Shown: piece after piece, positions 11,249 through 22,727 of the stretch
Layout: each line of letters opens with the position of its first letter
Position numbering within the stretch: position 1 is the first letter of the stretch
Assembly (NCBI GenBank): GCA_002189035.1
Contig: CM007992.1
Location: 2,852,001 to 2,916,000, forward strand
DNA length: 64,000 nt
Direction of reading: 5' to 3'
DNA from: Utricularia gibba
Taxonomy: Eukaryota > Streptophyta > Magnoliopsida > Lamiales > Lentibulariaceae
The notes under the pieces: model-generated
Database searches by the model: none
Told to the model about the DNA's origin: nothing
Seen by the model: the letters and a program-made list of their open reading frames with translations, nothing else
Program-made: the position numbers and the translations under genes

Positions 11249-11536
11249 ATGAAGCTATTCTTCTTCTTTCTGCTGTCTGCTCTTGTGATAGCAACTGCTG
11301 TTGGAGCTCAAGCTCTGCCTGAACCTGAAACCGAGATGAAGTTCCTCCGCCGTTACCCTCTTTATGGCAAACCGAGAGGCGGATTCCTCAGAGGCCGCGG
11401 TGTCCCTGGTGGAGGCGGCAACGATGGAACCGGAGGAGTTGGGAGCTTTAAGAGTAGCCACAGCAGGAGGAGGGGAGATGACGGTGAACTGGAAGGTGCC
11501 ACCCCAGCTCCGGGTCTGCCTGCACTGAAAAACTGA
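11249..11536 (+). CDS. Small secreted Gly/Arg-rich protein, unknown
   Basis: A single-exon gene for 95 residues. The N-terminus MKLFFFFLLSALVIATAVGA is a clear signal peptide with likely cleavage around residues 20-22. The mature part contains a tract with RRYPLYGKPRGGFLRGRG, a glycine-rich run (GGGGNDGTGGVG), basic SRRRG and a proline-containing tail (ATPAPGLPALKN). It has no cysteines after the signal peptide, so it is not a defensin or lipid-transfer protein. It could be the precursor of a secreted signalling peptide or a small wall protein; no named family was recognised. A TATA box 39 bp upstream supports expression from this start. Confidence 0.65.
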   Translation: MKLFFFFLLSALVIATAVGAQALPEPETEMKFLRRYPLYGKPRGGFLRGRGVPGGGGNDGTGGVGSFKSSHSRRRGDDGELEGATPAPGLPALKN

Positions 11537-11764
11537 AGGGCTGCAGAAGTATCAACATGGATACAATAATAATATAGCATGTCATACTTCCGGTCTGAGC
11601 TCGAATCGGTTGTAATAACACAGGTGATTTGCATTATGACAGCAGTGACTTGACTTATACAATCATAAAAATTAGAATTTGCACCAATCAATATGGTATT
11701 TCAGTACATCAAAGAACACTGGTATAGAAGAACTGAAAATAACGTATTAAGTAGTCACCGCCAG

Positions 11765-13393
11765 TTATCTGAGGACCCTATTGGAGCTCAGTGCAAAATT
11801 CTCTTCTCCGGCGACTGTGGAAGTTAGTCTGCCGGCAGCCCAGCCATTATTCAGTTGCCTGATAGCAGGAGCACCAGTTTTCTTGATGCTATTTACCCCA
11901 CTATCCTTCTTTTGCCGTTCTTCATCTCTATCCTTTCTCAACCAACTTTCCACAGTTCTCTGCAAATGCAAGTAGTAGCAACTACAATGAAGTCTTAAAG
12001 TAAATTGACTCTTGCAATGAAAACAGGTATATTGGGGTAAAGGGGCTAACCATCAATGATAAATTGCTCATTTCTTTGAGATTACTCATAGGCATCGCCA
12101 GCTGCAGCTTACCACGAGAAACATATGCCTGGAAATTAGGTTAGATGAGTGACGACTAGCCAACCATGGAATACAACCAATCAGTAAGGGACATACACTG
12201 TAGACTGTTCTTTGCAGGTTGCAGAGAAAGCTGACCAAATGAATAGGGAAGTAATGGAGAAACTTACTATATGGGATGGCCAATCCTCGAGGCCATCGAA
12301 AATGTGCGTTGCATAAATTATTGTAGCACCACGCACTTCACATTCCTTTTTTAGAAATCTCAAGAGGTCAGCCCTGGCGAGCACATCCAAGTCAACTGTA
12401 ATCTCGTCAAGCAACAGGACCTAAGAGTGATTGAGCAAGTTTATATTGGTCTAGAATGGGGATAAAAGAAACTCATAAAGAGTCATTGTGCTAATGAAAT
12501 GAATACCTTGAAGGGTTTTAAAAGACCCATACATATCTGGACTCTTCGCCTTTGGCCATCTGATACCTTGTGCATTCTCCAAGACAGACTAACACCCAAA
12601 ACCTGCAAAAAGGAGCAGCCTCAGTATCAAATCAAAATACAGGACGAAGAGATATACTTTCATATTATATCCACACCTTAATTAGTTCATCCCGTCTTTG
12701 GGGATCAATACCTGGCACCCCAAATATCATTTTCTCAGCAGAAACATCCATCTGAATTGGAACTTCAAAACCAGCAAAAGCAACTTCTCTTTTCCACTGG
12801 AAAATGCAAGTGCCAACAAATCAAACAGTTGACATAGCAAAGCACATACGACTATCAACACCATGCTCCAGCCTCCAGGCAAAGGATGGAGTTTTAAAAA
12901 ACGACTTCGTTGAAGTTTATATTCCCCTCAAATCTTCATATCTAGCGAACAGGATATAAACCAAAAAATAGCTCTGAAACAAATCTAGCTCAGAAATACC
13001 ATACCTCACCACCAAGATAAGAAAGATCACCCGACACAGTCAATGCAGTATCATGAAATGCCGATCTTCCCAGCACTTTCACCATATCTTGCTCCACCAT
13101 ATGCTTTCCCCCGATAATTTTTAGAATGGTGGTCTTCCCTGCATATAACCCCAAAATAAGTATACAACATTTTGAAAGATAGACAAATGGCAGTGAGCTA
13201 ATCAGATAAGGTAAGAACCAGCTCCATTGGAACCAACAAGAAGACAGCGGTCTCCTGGAAAGAGGGTAAGGGAGAAATCGTCGATCAACGGAGTGGCGGC
13301 ACACGAAGAATAGCCGGCGATTCCAGGGTATGAAAATTTGAGGTGCTTGATCTCCACCGTTGGTTCAGCTTTTTGTATCCCTGCCGACCTCAT
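11765..13393 (-). CDS. ABC transporter I family ATPase (ABCI19/20/21 group)
   Basis: Seven exons: 13219-13393, 13005-13138, 12677-12796, 12507-12602, 12268-12420, 12051-12128 and 11765-11959, all GT-AG and phase-consistent, giving 316 residues. It is a lone nucleotide-binding domain without membrane segments. Walker A (GSNGAGKT, residues 54-61) is split by intron 1. The signature is VSDGQRRR (about 156-163) in place of LSGGQ. Walker B is VLLLDE (176-181), followed by a switch His in IYATHIF. The C-terminal extension ends [17 protein letters not shown] and SSNRVLR, typical of this subgroup. In Arabidopsis these soluble ABC proteins are reported to form a complex at the ER linked to cytokinin-responsive growth. 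It is divergent to PUX4, with starts 600 bp apart. Confidence 0.9.
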
Positions 13394-13990
13394 GATCTGC
13401 TGCTTCTTGTCCTCTGGTTCACATAATATAGCAGAAAAGATCAGTACTTGAGAACACCAGAAAGAAAGTAAGAACCATTTCTAGAAAATTGTAACCGCAG
13501 ACTCAGAAAGAAAGTACTCTCCACTTCTGACGGATTCGTTTCACTGCACACAACTAACAAAGACTACCCAAAAAAACACATCATCAACACAAAGTCAAAG
13601 CTAGGATGGTTGCCATCATACAGAGGTATGTCAAATTGGAGGCAACGGATGTAAGAAACCCCAATGAAACACAGAGAACAGCGACTCAATTCTGTAGCTG
13701 CAAGAAGGCGGCGGTTTTCGTGAATTCGATCGGCGGGGGAAGGCGCGTAATTGTAGGTAGGCGGGGTGGCGCGTCGGTTACCGAACCGGAGCGATTTGGG
13801 CCATGAAATTACGAAGCAACGTGGTGACTTCCGGACCCTGTAGAGATTCGGTTTGGATCTACAAAAATTCAGCCACTTAAATATTACTTTTTAAGGACTA
13901 TTTTTTTTAAAAAAAAAAGGTAATGTTTTTGTTGCTGGTACGAAAATTGACTTTATACAACGCCATCTGCATACAATAGAGGGACGAGGT
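13394..13990. promoter_or_regulatory. Divergent promoter between the ABCI and PUX4 genes
   Basis: About 600 bp separate the two start codons. A TTTGGGCCATG element lies at 13797-13807. Both leaders must lie here, so the promoters overlap or adjoin. The minus-strand leader may contain an intron, but no pair of splice sites is compelling. Confidence 0.45.
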
Positions 13991-15613
13991 ATGTCGGCGC
14001 CCCGCGATAAGGAACCGTCGAAATCCTCCGGCAAGCGGGCCGGCGGGATCCGAACCCTTTCGGACCTCAACGCCGCCCCCGATCCTGATTCTGATAACCC
14101 GCTGGAGTATTACACTGGTGGCGAGAAAAGGTTCGTGTTTTTTTTTTCCAGTTGCTTCGTGGCAAAGTTACCCCTCGCTTTTTCCTGTTTGCAATTTCGT
14201 TCTGCGAGTGAATTGATGGCATGTTTTGGTTCTCTCTTCGTTTTCTTCAGGATTTTATTAGTCTTTTTGGGATTCTCACGTTGCGGAATTTTCTGTGTCT
14301 CTTTTGGTGAAGTACTGGGGTTAGTCCCAAAGAAAAAAGAATTGGGGCTTTTTCTCTTCGTTAGTTTTCTGTATTGCATAGGAAAATACTATCGTATTCT
14401 AGTTTTTGGAAGGGTTATTTCATGCCTGACTATTAAGCACGCTATGCTTCAGTGGTATGCTAGTTCAAGATCCATCAAAAGGTTATGATGTTGATGGATT
14501 TTTTGATCAAGCCCGCCGGATTGCCGCTGCTCAGGGTCCAGTTCCAAATCCTCACCCTTCTTCAAGCCCAACCACCTTCACAGGGACAGGAAGATTACTC
14601 TCTGGTGAGAGTGCACCAGTAGCTCCAGAGCAACCTGTATCAGTTGTGCATAACATTGTTTTCTGGAGAAATGGTTTTACTGTTAACGATGGCCCTCTCA
14701 GAAAATTTGATGATCCCGAAAACAAGGTTTTCTTGGAGGTAAATAATGCCTTAAGAAATATTAGAATTTGCAGAAGTAAGGCTTCAAATCAAAGCCAATG
14801 GTCGTTCAGTTGTGTTTTTCCTTCTTTTGGAACAATTAACTTCCATGGACCATTAGATGTTTTCTAGTAAAGCATGATGCATGTTGAATACTGCAATGTG
14901 GACTGAGATGCCTAATGCTCTTTCAGAGCCTTTTTAAGTCGGAGGTTCCCAAGGAGTTGGAGCAAGCTGACCGGAGATCCCCCGTCCATGTCAATCTAAT
15001 AAGGAGGGTAGAAGATTGCCCTGTAAGTGAATATTCAAGATTCATATCTCTTATCATCTTTCTGCTCTCTCAAATTGTTTTAAGTAAGCAACCGTGACTT
15101 GTTTCTTGTTACTGAGGTTGCTTTTCTCACACACAGTGCGTTGTCCTAATCTGATTTTAATCAATTGATCAAAATGCACTCAGAGCCTCTTTCCGTTTGT
15201 AGCAAGTAATTCACTTTTTTTCTCTTTAGGAGCCTGAGATACGGCAAGTTTCATTTCAAGGAACTGGAAGAACTCTGGGTAGTAGCAGCTCAAGGACTGA
15301 ACCAACTCCAGGATCAACAGCTTCAACACCACTTCAGAGTGCTTCAACACCCCTTACCAGCATTGTGATAAATGACTCACTACCATCAGGTCCAATTCAG
15401 CTTCGACTGGCCGATGGAACACGCATGGTTGCCCACTTCAACCATCACCACACTGTAGCTGATATACGGTCCTTCATTGATGCTGCAAGACCAGGTGGTT
15501 CCAGATCATATCAACTGCAGACTGTTGGCTTTCCCCCTAAGCTACTCCATGATGCCTCCCAAACCATAGAAGAAGCCGGACTGTTTAATTCTGTGGTCAT
15601 TCAGAAAATTTGA
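13991..15613 (+). CDS. PUX4: Plant UBX domain-containing protein 4 (CDC48 cofactor)
   Basis: Four exons: 13991-14130, 14453-14738, 14927-15022 and 15230-15613, phase-consistent, giving 301 residues. The N-terminus has the family signature [10 protein letters not shown] and [19 protein letters not shown] domain ([20 protein letters not shown], about 111-175) and a C-terminal UBX domain ([20 protein letters not shown] to VVIQKI, about 222-301) follow, as in p47/NSFL1C. Such proteins bind the AAA ATPase CDC48/p97 through UBX and act as adaptors or regulators in ubiquitin-dependent protein handling. There is no N-terminal UBA, as usual for PUX3-5. Order, length and motifs closely match Arabidopsis PUX4. 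Confidence 0.93.
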
Positions 15614-16291
15614 GCAGCTCTCTCGGTATGTCTCCTGATTTTGGGACTTGTTATGGATCAAAGTGCATTAGAATAGAAGCTAAAATAACCTTCTCTGTGA
15701 ATGAGACAGTATACTCTGTGATCCCCTACCTGTATTCTTGTTTTGGTGCGGGTGGCTACTTTTAAGGCATATTCTGCCAACATACGTGCGATTCTCTCAG
15801 GAAACAATTGTGACACATTCTCAGGAAACAATTGTAACTTAAATGTTCATGAATTGAAGAAATTTACTTTTCAAACAATTTTTTCAAATAACAAAATGAG
15901 GAATTTAAACGGGCTGCTTTAATACAAAACTAATATTTAAGAAATAGGAAACGACTGGTTAAAAATCATTAGACAAAAAAAAAAAAAACGATTTTCGAGC
16001 AGAACTTTTGAACACTTTCTATTGTGTTCCCTTGAATCTGACCGGTAACAAGTTTTTTGAACTCTGCTCAGAACATCAAATTATTCCCAAGAGTATCCAT
16101 ACAGGATGCAACAAAAGCTTGACCTTGTAAGCCATGGCACTGCAAGGAAAGGGGCGAAAAAGCATGAAGCAACAATAAAAACTTCCAAGGCATCACTGAT
16201 TAAGAAGACAACGTTCTTCGCATCCCAAATGACATGACAAAATTTAGAGGCACATATGGCTAGTGGCAGACTGCTCATAGACATCATTCAC
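15614..16291. other. Convergent 3' regions of PUX4 and the GIP1-like gene
   Basis: No coding frame is supported. The stretch should contain both 3' UTRs. A 17-bp direct repeat, TTCTCAGGAAACAATTG, occurs at about 15796 and 15820, and an A-run lies near 15976. Confidence 0.5.
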
Positions 16292-19200
16292 TCAGAAATT
16301 TCCGGTCCAATTTAAATGACTCAATTGCGCCTGCTGATAGGCACCCCCTGGCGCAGGAGGCGCAGGCATACCAACTCCTACATTAGCACTAACAGTGGGA
16401 ACCAGATGAGGATTTGGGATGGCAGTTGGCTGCGGGGCATGATGGTACATCGCTGTGGGGAACTGCATATGTGAAGATTGTGCCACCGCAGCGGCAGCAT
16501 TGAAGGAAGCGTGGCTACCATGTGATGCTAGATATGCTGGATGCGGTGTCTGTCCTGCCATGCTGTAGTACGAGGCCGAATGCAGGCCCTGAAGATCCCT
16601 AGGGCTCATCCAAATTTCAGCTGTCTCAGGCTGCAAATTTGAAGGGCAAGGTTATAAAATATGTTGTATTTAGAGAAGATGTACTGCGCAACATTTTTTG
16701 CAAAACCCTATTTTTTTTGGAGCAGATATCCATGGAACAACATGATTCATACCTTTAAAAAGACAAGATCCTGAAAGAAATGCTTTACCTGTGGATTAGG
16801 AGCGTATAAATTATCCTTGTACTTGATTCGAGATGAATCATCATGGCCTGCTGCACTTCCCACAGCCCCATTTGTATTGATCGCATAACCAGTAGGACTA
16901 GTGAAATTTCCATACCCATTCATGTTAGCTGTGGGAACAGGCTTAAATTGCTGCACACCATACTTGACTGCACCACTTGGATTAACATGAGAGTTACTGC
17001 CAGGCATCAGCACGAAACTGTTTCCGTTTGATGGATGATGATACGTGGGAGTATTGGAGTAACCAGCAACAGGCATTGATGGGACGTAAACTGGAGATAG
17101 GAACTGACGGTATGGCATAAGATTACCAAAATGAGAAACATGAAGCTGGGGATACATCTGGGCCAGTTGTTGCTGTTGGTGCTGTACCATGGCGACAGAG
17201 GGTACTGGAATATTATTAGCAGCATGGGAACTCAGAACCTGTGAGCAGCAACCACTTAGAAATTCCTCAAGACATTTAAATCCCAACAACAAAAGCAGAA
17301 TACTCATAGTACCCCCCTTTATGGCCAATAGCTAAGAATACGGTCTCTGCTACATTTGACCAAACTGTTCTGAAAACCCCCATCTTCTCTAGCATGAAAA
17401 TTCACGAGCATTCACATGGAAACCTCGATTTTAAATAACATCAAGTCTCAAAACATCGATTCAAATGAACACAGAACATCTTTTTTTTAATTATAATGCA
17501 GAATTTTCTGGCCCAAAGAAACAAGCAATACAAATATACAAAATTTGGGTTAGAAGGATTGCCAACAAGTTCATGAAGATAGCAAGGCCTGCTCATGGAA
17601 TGTAATATTTGTTTCTAACCTCTTGTGAAGATGGCATTACAGGTACTCTAAGTGTGTCATCAATGGCCGGGCGGAAATAAGAATCATACCCCATTTGTGG
17701 GTCATAACCCTGAAATGAGTAAAATAACAAAGGGAACATAAAAATGCTGAACCTTTAAGACTACTAAGCACAATTAATCAGCCTCTCACTTACTGAGAAG
17801 CTAGATAGTTCATTCTCCTCATGGTGCCGTGGCTGTGGTGTATATGACGGACTTGCAGTTTGTACCAAGCCAACATCAGCGTAACTTTCTAGATTTTGGG
17901 AGTCTGACAATTCATTTTTACCAACAAGATGACTGCCAGACAGAACAGTTGAATCAGGAGATTCTGATTCAGAAAACTGGATAGCTCCATCGGTTGCATC
18001 CAACTGATTACTGGAAGAAGGCCCTGCTTCTGATGATTCTTGTGCCATGTCTGGAGTTCTATCAAATATAATTTCATTATAAATATGCAGCATACAAACC
18101 AGCAACTAATTAAATTAAATTTATATATAAAAGAACTAATGAAAATTGCCAGCCAAAGGATTCTAGTAAAGATGCGAAAAATGGATTATAGCAATATGCG
18201 CATACAGAACACCAACCTTTTTGATGGTTCAACAGACGGGGCATCGACACTAGGTGCTGTGCCTGGAACACCAGAATGTGATCCAGCATCAAGACTACCA
18301 AATATTAGCCGGCAGCGATCAATCTCTGACACTCGTATGTGGGGAGCTATAATTACATTTTGGGTTTCAGAAAGCTTCAATTGTGAAATATTGTCTTCAA
18401 GTTCAGCAGCATCCTTTTTTAACACTCCAGTATTCTTCTCTGGAGGAGAACGGATTTCTTCAGGAACGCTGACACTAGTTTTAAGACTAGATTTCGGCTT
18501 CCACTCCATATTAGGCTGGGTAGCTGCAGCATAACTGCCTCATTAAGGTCCGATCCACAGGTGAATAACAGTAAAGGAGCAGTACGCTCTACGAAATGAA
18601 ATTCCGTACAATGCAAGAAAATAAACATTAGCATGTAATTTTAAAATTTCACTAAAATTGAGATGCCATTTTTACTATATAGAGATGCTTATGAAAAAAA
18701 TACAAACTCGACCCCTCATTCTGCTGCAGAAAGGTAATTTATTACTTTACCTCTTTGATATCCCATTGGTTGATGAGCCCTGCTTCTATGATGATTATTT
18801 AATGGCTTATTGACAGAAGCACCAGGAAAGCCAGATTCAGGTATCACATTTTTACTCGAAGCCTCCCCACCATAACTACTATTCATTGGTTTTGCTGAAT
18901 CCCGGGAGAAGCTGTCTTGTGATACCTGTGCATTTGATGAAGGATTGCCCTGAACTTGCTTACCAGCATTACCATCCATTTGACGACGATGCCCTACAAC
19001 TCCAACTTCCCTTCTAATGGCACCAACAGTCGATGCTGATTTAGGGTGAAGAGATGGTACATGAATGGGATCAGATGAGGATGAATAAACTCCAAAAACA
19101 GAAGCACTTGAAGTATCCGTAGAACGTTGTTGGGAACCATTAGCCTTTGTTTGAGCTCGTGAACCAGCATTCGGTATGGCAGGGTTCTTATCCAGCATTT

Positions 19201-21029
19201 CCTTGCTTTCAGTAATGCCTCCTATCACATCCTTACTTTTCATCTTTGAATCAGAGCTGATTAACAAAAAAGATTGCTGAGTAACTGGATGCTTTTGATG
19301 CCAGAAGTCTGAGATGAATGGAATTAAATGTAAACTTAAAAAGAATAAAAAACTGATCATACAAAAACCTAAACAACATGGTATAGAAAATCCCTGCTAA
19401 CAATGCCTAGTTGGACATCAGGGTCGCTGAACTTAAAACCTGAATAAAATCTACTTTCTTAACATGCTTTTAGGAAGGATCTCATTTCAGTCAAGAATAT
19501 AGATTAAATGAAAAAGGGCTAAAATAGGTTTGCAATAGAGCTCTCTAGACTATACAAAAGGAAGACGATGAGAATATTGTTAGATACTCCATTTCAAATG
19601 CAAGCCATGCAAAACATTCCAGTTTCCTAACCGGACACACAGATATGTAAACAAGTCAAACCACATTTTATAGAGAAAACAGAAAAGCAAATAATCAACC
19701 ACAAGGGTTTGAATAATCGCACCTTTTCACATACACGCCAGATATAACACGTTCATTTTTTGAAACCGAGCTTTGAACAGGCTTTGAATTTTCTGTAGAA
19801 TTATGATTTACCCTATTATCTCGAACTACACGGAATGCTTGGCTGGCCCCCAAATCTGCTAGATGACAGAAACACCATAAAAATTTGTATTATGAAATAA
19901 TATAGGGATTCTAGAACTTTCAATTAAATTTTTTAAACAAAAAATCAATTTCACAATGGTTGTTAATTTAATTCAACTGATCACAATAACTGGTAAAATA
20001 TTTTGACTAGGCACACCTCTTCCAGGATTATGGTCAGGATAAGCAGAGTCCTTCAATGGAGTATGACGAATCTCAGTGTTTTTTCGGGTATCTGTATTGA
20101 CGAGACCTTTAATCCCTGAATTCTGTGGGACATGGCATGATAGTAAATAGTCCTCGAAATAATAATCTTAAAACTGACTCACAATACTGATTAATGCTTA
20201 ACATCTTCAGCCCCATTTAAGGGACAAAAAATGAATAATGAATCGATTCTAAAAAAAGTAGACAAGCCACAAGCCGCACGTTTTTTACAAGGCACGGATT
20301 TTAAAAAAAAATGATTGCAGAATGCAGCATAGGACTCCGTAAAATTTATAAGTTGCTTAAATGGAAAAAAAAGATTTACCAGTTTTTTTCTATCTCTTTT
20401 TCTCTTAACCTCGTGAAATGGATCTGTGGAAAATAACAAATAAGAGCTTCAGTTTGCGCATTGAATATTAGGCCAAACTATGAAGATTAAATTTTGCAGG
20501 GTATCGCTTCAAAGACAATGGAAAACAGAAGAACTTGGAAGCCAAAGGGACTGGAGAGGGAAACGAAGGAAAAGGACAAAGTAGAAACCATTTGACGGTA
20601 ACTTCCCCAGATGGTGTTTTTGTAGCATATCCTTCACCAAAACCATCTTCTAAATATCATACAAATGAAAACTGGAGACGAACCTAGGTATTTTCAAGAT
20701 TTGATGTACCCCCACACCAACACCTCAAAATTCCACTCCTCCATATCTTATGACATGCTAGCGAAAATAAAAATGCATCGCAAAATGGTAATGAAAATAC
20801 CCCAACAAATATTCCCTGAGGCAATAATAATAGCAGTTCACAAAATAACAGCACCTTGAAGGAGCAATTTCTGAGTGGTTTCATTTGGATCCATGCCCGC
20901 CTCCTTAAGCGCTACATATATATCAGCATCAGAGTGACTCCCCACAATTTCTTTAATTGATTGTATAGTACTCCGAACACTTGCAGATATAACTTGTGGC
21001 CCAGCCTCAACTTTCGAAACCGACACCAT
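16292..21029 (-). CDS. GBF-interacting protein 1-like
   Basis: Eleven exons were traced: 20855-21029, 20380-20423, 20017-20122, 19723-19858, 18751-19256, 18217-18538, 17794-18058, 17620-17709, 16789-17238 and 16292-16630 are phase-consistent (ten coding exons firmly placed), giving about 810 residues. The N-terminal GIP1 domain is UBA-like and ends MDPNETTQKLLLQDPFHEVK followed by a basic KRKRDRKK. The rest is low-complexity: Ser/Asn-rich middle, SYAAATQPNMEWKPK motif, and a Tyr/Pro/His/Gln-rich C-terminus ending NWTGNF. Arabidopsis GIP1 binds G-box bZIP factors and raises their DNA binding. The count in the first phrase should be read as ten exons; no extra one was seen. Any 5'-UTR intron upstream was not resolved. 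Confidence 0.88.
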
Positions 21030-22463
21030 CCCAAATCAAGAAATAGGAGCGCATGTACAAAATACAAGATCACAAATTTCCTGTTCGCTAACTCGACAAA
21101 AGAATCAATCAGAAACGCCTAAAAAGCTTTTAAAGAAATCAAACTTCCTGCTTGAGGGTTGCTCCCCAGTGAAGAAGAGAACATAAAAACGTCTGATGAA
21201 CGGAGAAACGGGTCCGCCAGCGAGGGTTTCGAAATCAAAACTAGGCCTTCGCAACGCGGAAACTTGGGGCAAATTTTGATTAACAGCATTCAATGTTTTG
21301 GTGGCATCTTTGCCCGAAGGTTCCCCGTCATCATTAGTAAATTACCTTAATATCCTTCGATTTAAGTTTCTGTTTTTATTTTAATCTGACAATTCCCAAA
21401 TTCCACGTCACCTACATTTTATTTCTCCATTTTCGTTTTTATCGATTTTTTTGATTTAGTCTCGATTAGGGACTTGATTATTTAAATGCACCTTAAAAAA
21501 AAATTTATTATTTATATTCTAACATAATTTAAAACTGAAAAATATGTCAAAAGAAAAAAAATGATGTAAGAATCCAAAATTGAATTCGGTTCACTTTGAT
21601 TTAATTGGCTTATGCAAGAAATTTATCTTTGGATCAAAATTTTATATCAGTACGACACTTCATAATGACTATAATTTCAAACTAACTCAATTCATATTGA
21701 AGTTATAATTTCAATTGCACTCTAACTTAAATTCAAAAATATCAATTATCTTTCCATTGTTTATGATCACTTTAATGGTCAAAGTTATCTTTCTAAATCA
21801 AAGAATGTGGTTTGGGGTGGGAATAGTTTGTTAGGTATATCAATGAAAGCTATTCATATTTTAATTCACAAATCAATGCTTGATGGGAAAACACAAATTA
21901 TGCTAGTCATTACCACTTGGAAAACTTCTACAAAATTGCTACATGAGTCTACTAGAGTGGATTATTAGGTGATGACAATGATTCTAAATTTCATGGAGCA
22001 AGAGATTTGATAATCTTTTGTGTTTTTTCTTTTAATGCACACAATTTACACATTGAAATTTAGTGATATTTTGAGACTTCTATCAACCTTCAAATTTTTC
22101 ACATTTTTTAATAGGATAAATGTTGAATACCTCACATTGGTGCACAAGATTTTTTTTACCATTAATGATGATGATGCACAACATAGGTTTATCTAACCAT
22201 AAACCCTAAATCCTAATTCACAAGGAGTAATCAACTTATACATATCTCTATGTACTTAAATATCTAACATATGCAATAGATATAACTCCTCACAGAGATA
22301 AGTAATATAGATCACAAGAGATTTTCTTAAATTCAAGTATAATTGAAAAATGTTTAATGCATAAATGATCAATCATTCTAGAAGTTTCCAAAACATAAAG
22401 ACAATCTCCACATATTCAATCTTCTTATCAATGAGTTTATGATGAAAATCAGCAAGATAACAC
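21030..22463. other. GIP1-like promoter, then AT-rich spacer
   Basis: The first 300 bases (more GC-balanced) probably contain the leader and promoter of the minus-strand GIP1-like gene. From 21360 to the copia LTR at 22464 the DNA is AT-rich without recognisable genes; short fragments could be decayed transposon sequence, but none could be assigned. Confidence 0.45.
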
Positions 22464-22727
22464 TCAAGAGTTGACACTCTTCAAGTATGGGTATGATTAT
22501 ATGAAGAGAAATGACAACATTGAGAATGTATGCTATTTGGATTAGTTTCTCATGCACTATAAGACTTGGATTGGATATGTGTAGGTTTAATTTCCATGAG
22601 CCCCAAGTGTCTTCGTCTCGGCCCACATTATTTCACTTTTGCCTTGCTTGTGCGGGAAGTTTTCTTTCTTCCTTTTCCCTTTCTTTTACGAGTATGAGTT
22701 TTATTAGACTTTGCAATCAGTTCAACA
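22464..22727 (-). repeat. 3' LTR of the minus-strand copia element
   Basis: About 264 bp. On the minus strand it begins TGTTGAACTGATTG immediately after the purine tract. The stretch 22464-22570 matches 30886-31000 closely (shared ACTCTTCAAGTATG and GTTATTTGGATTAGTTTC-like blocks). The outer terminal dinucleotide is TC on the plus strand where TG is expected. Confidence 0.7.
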
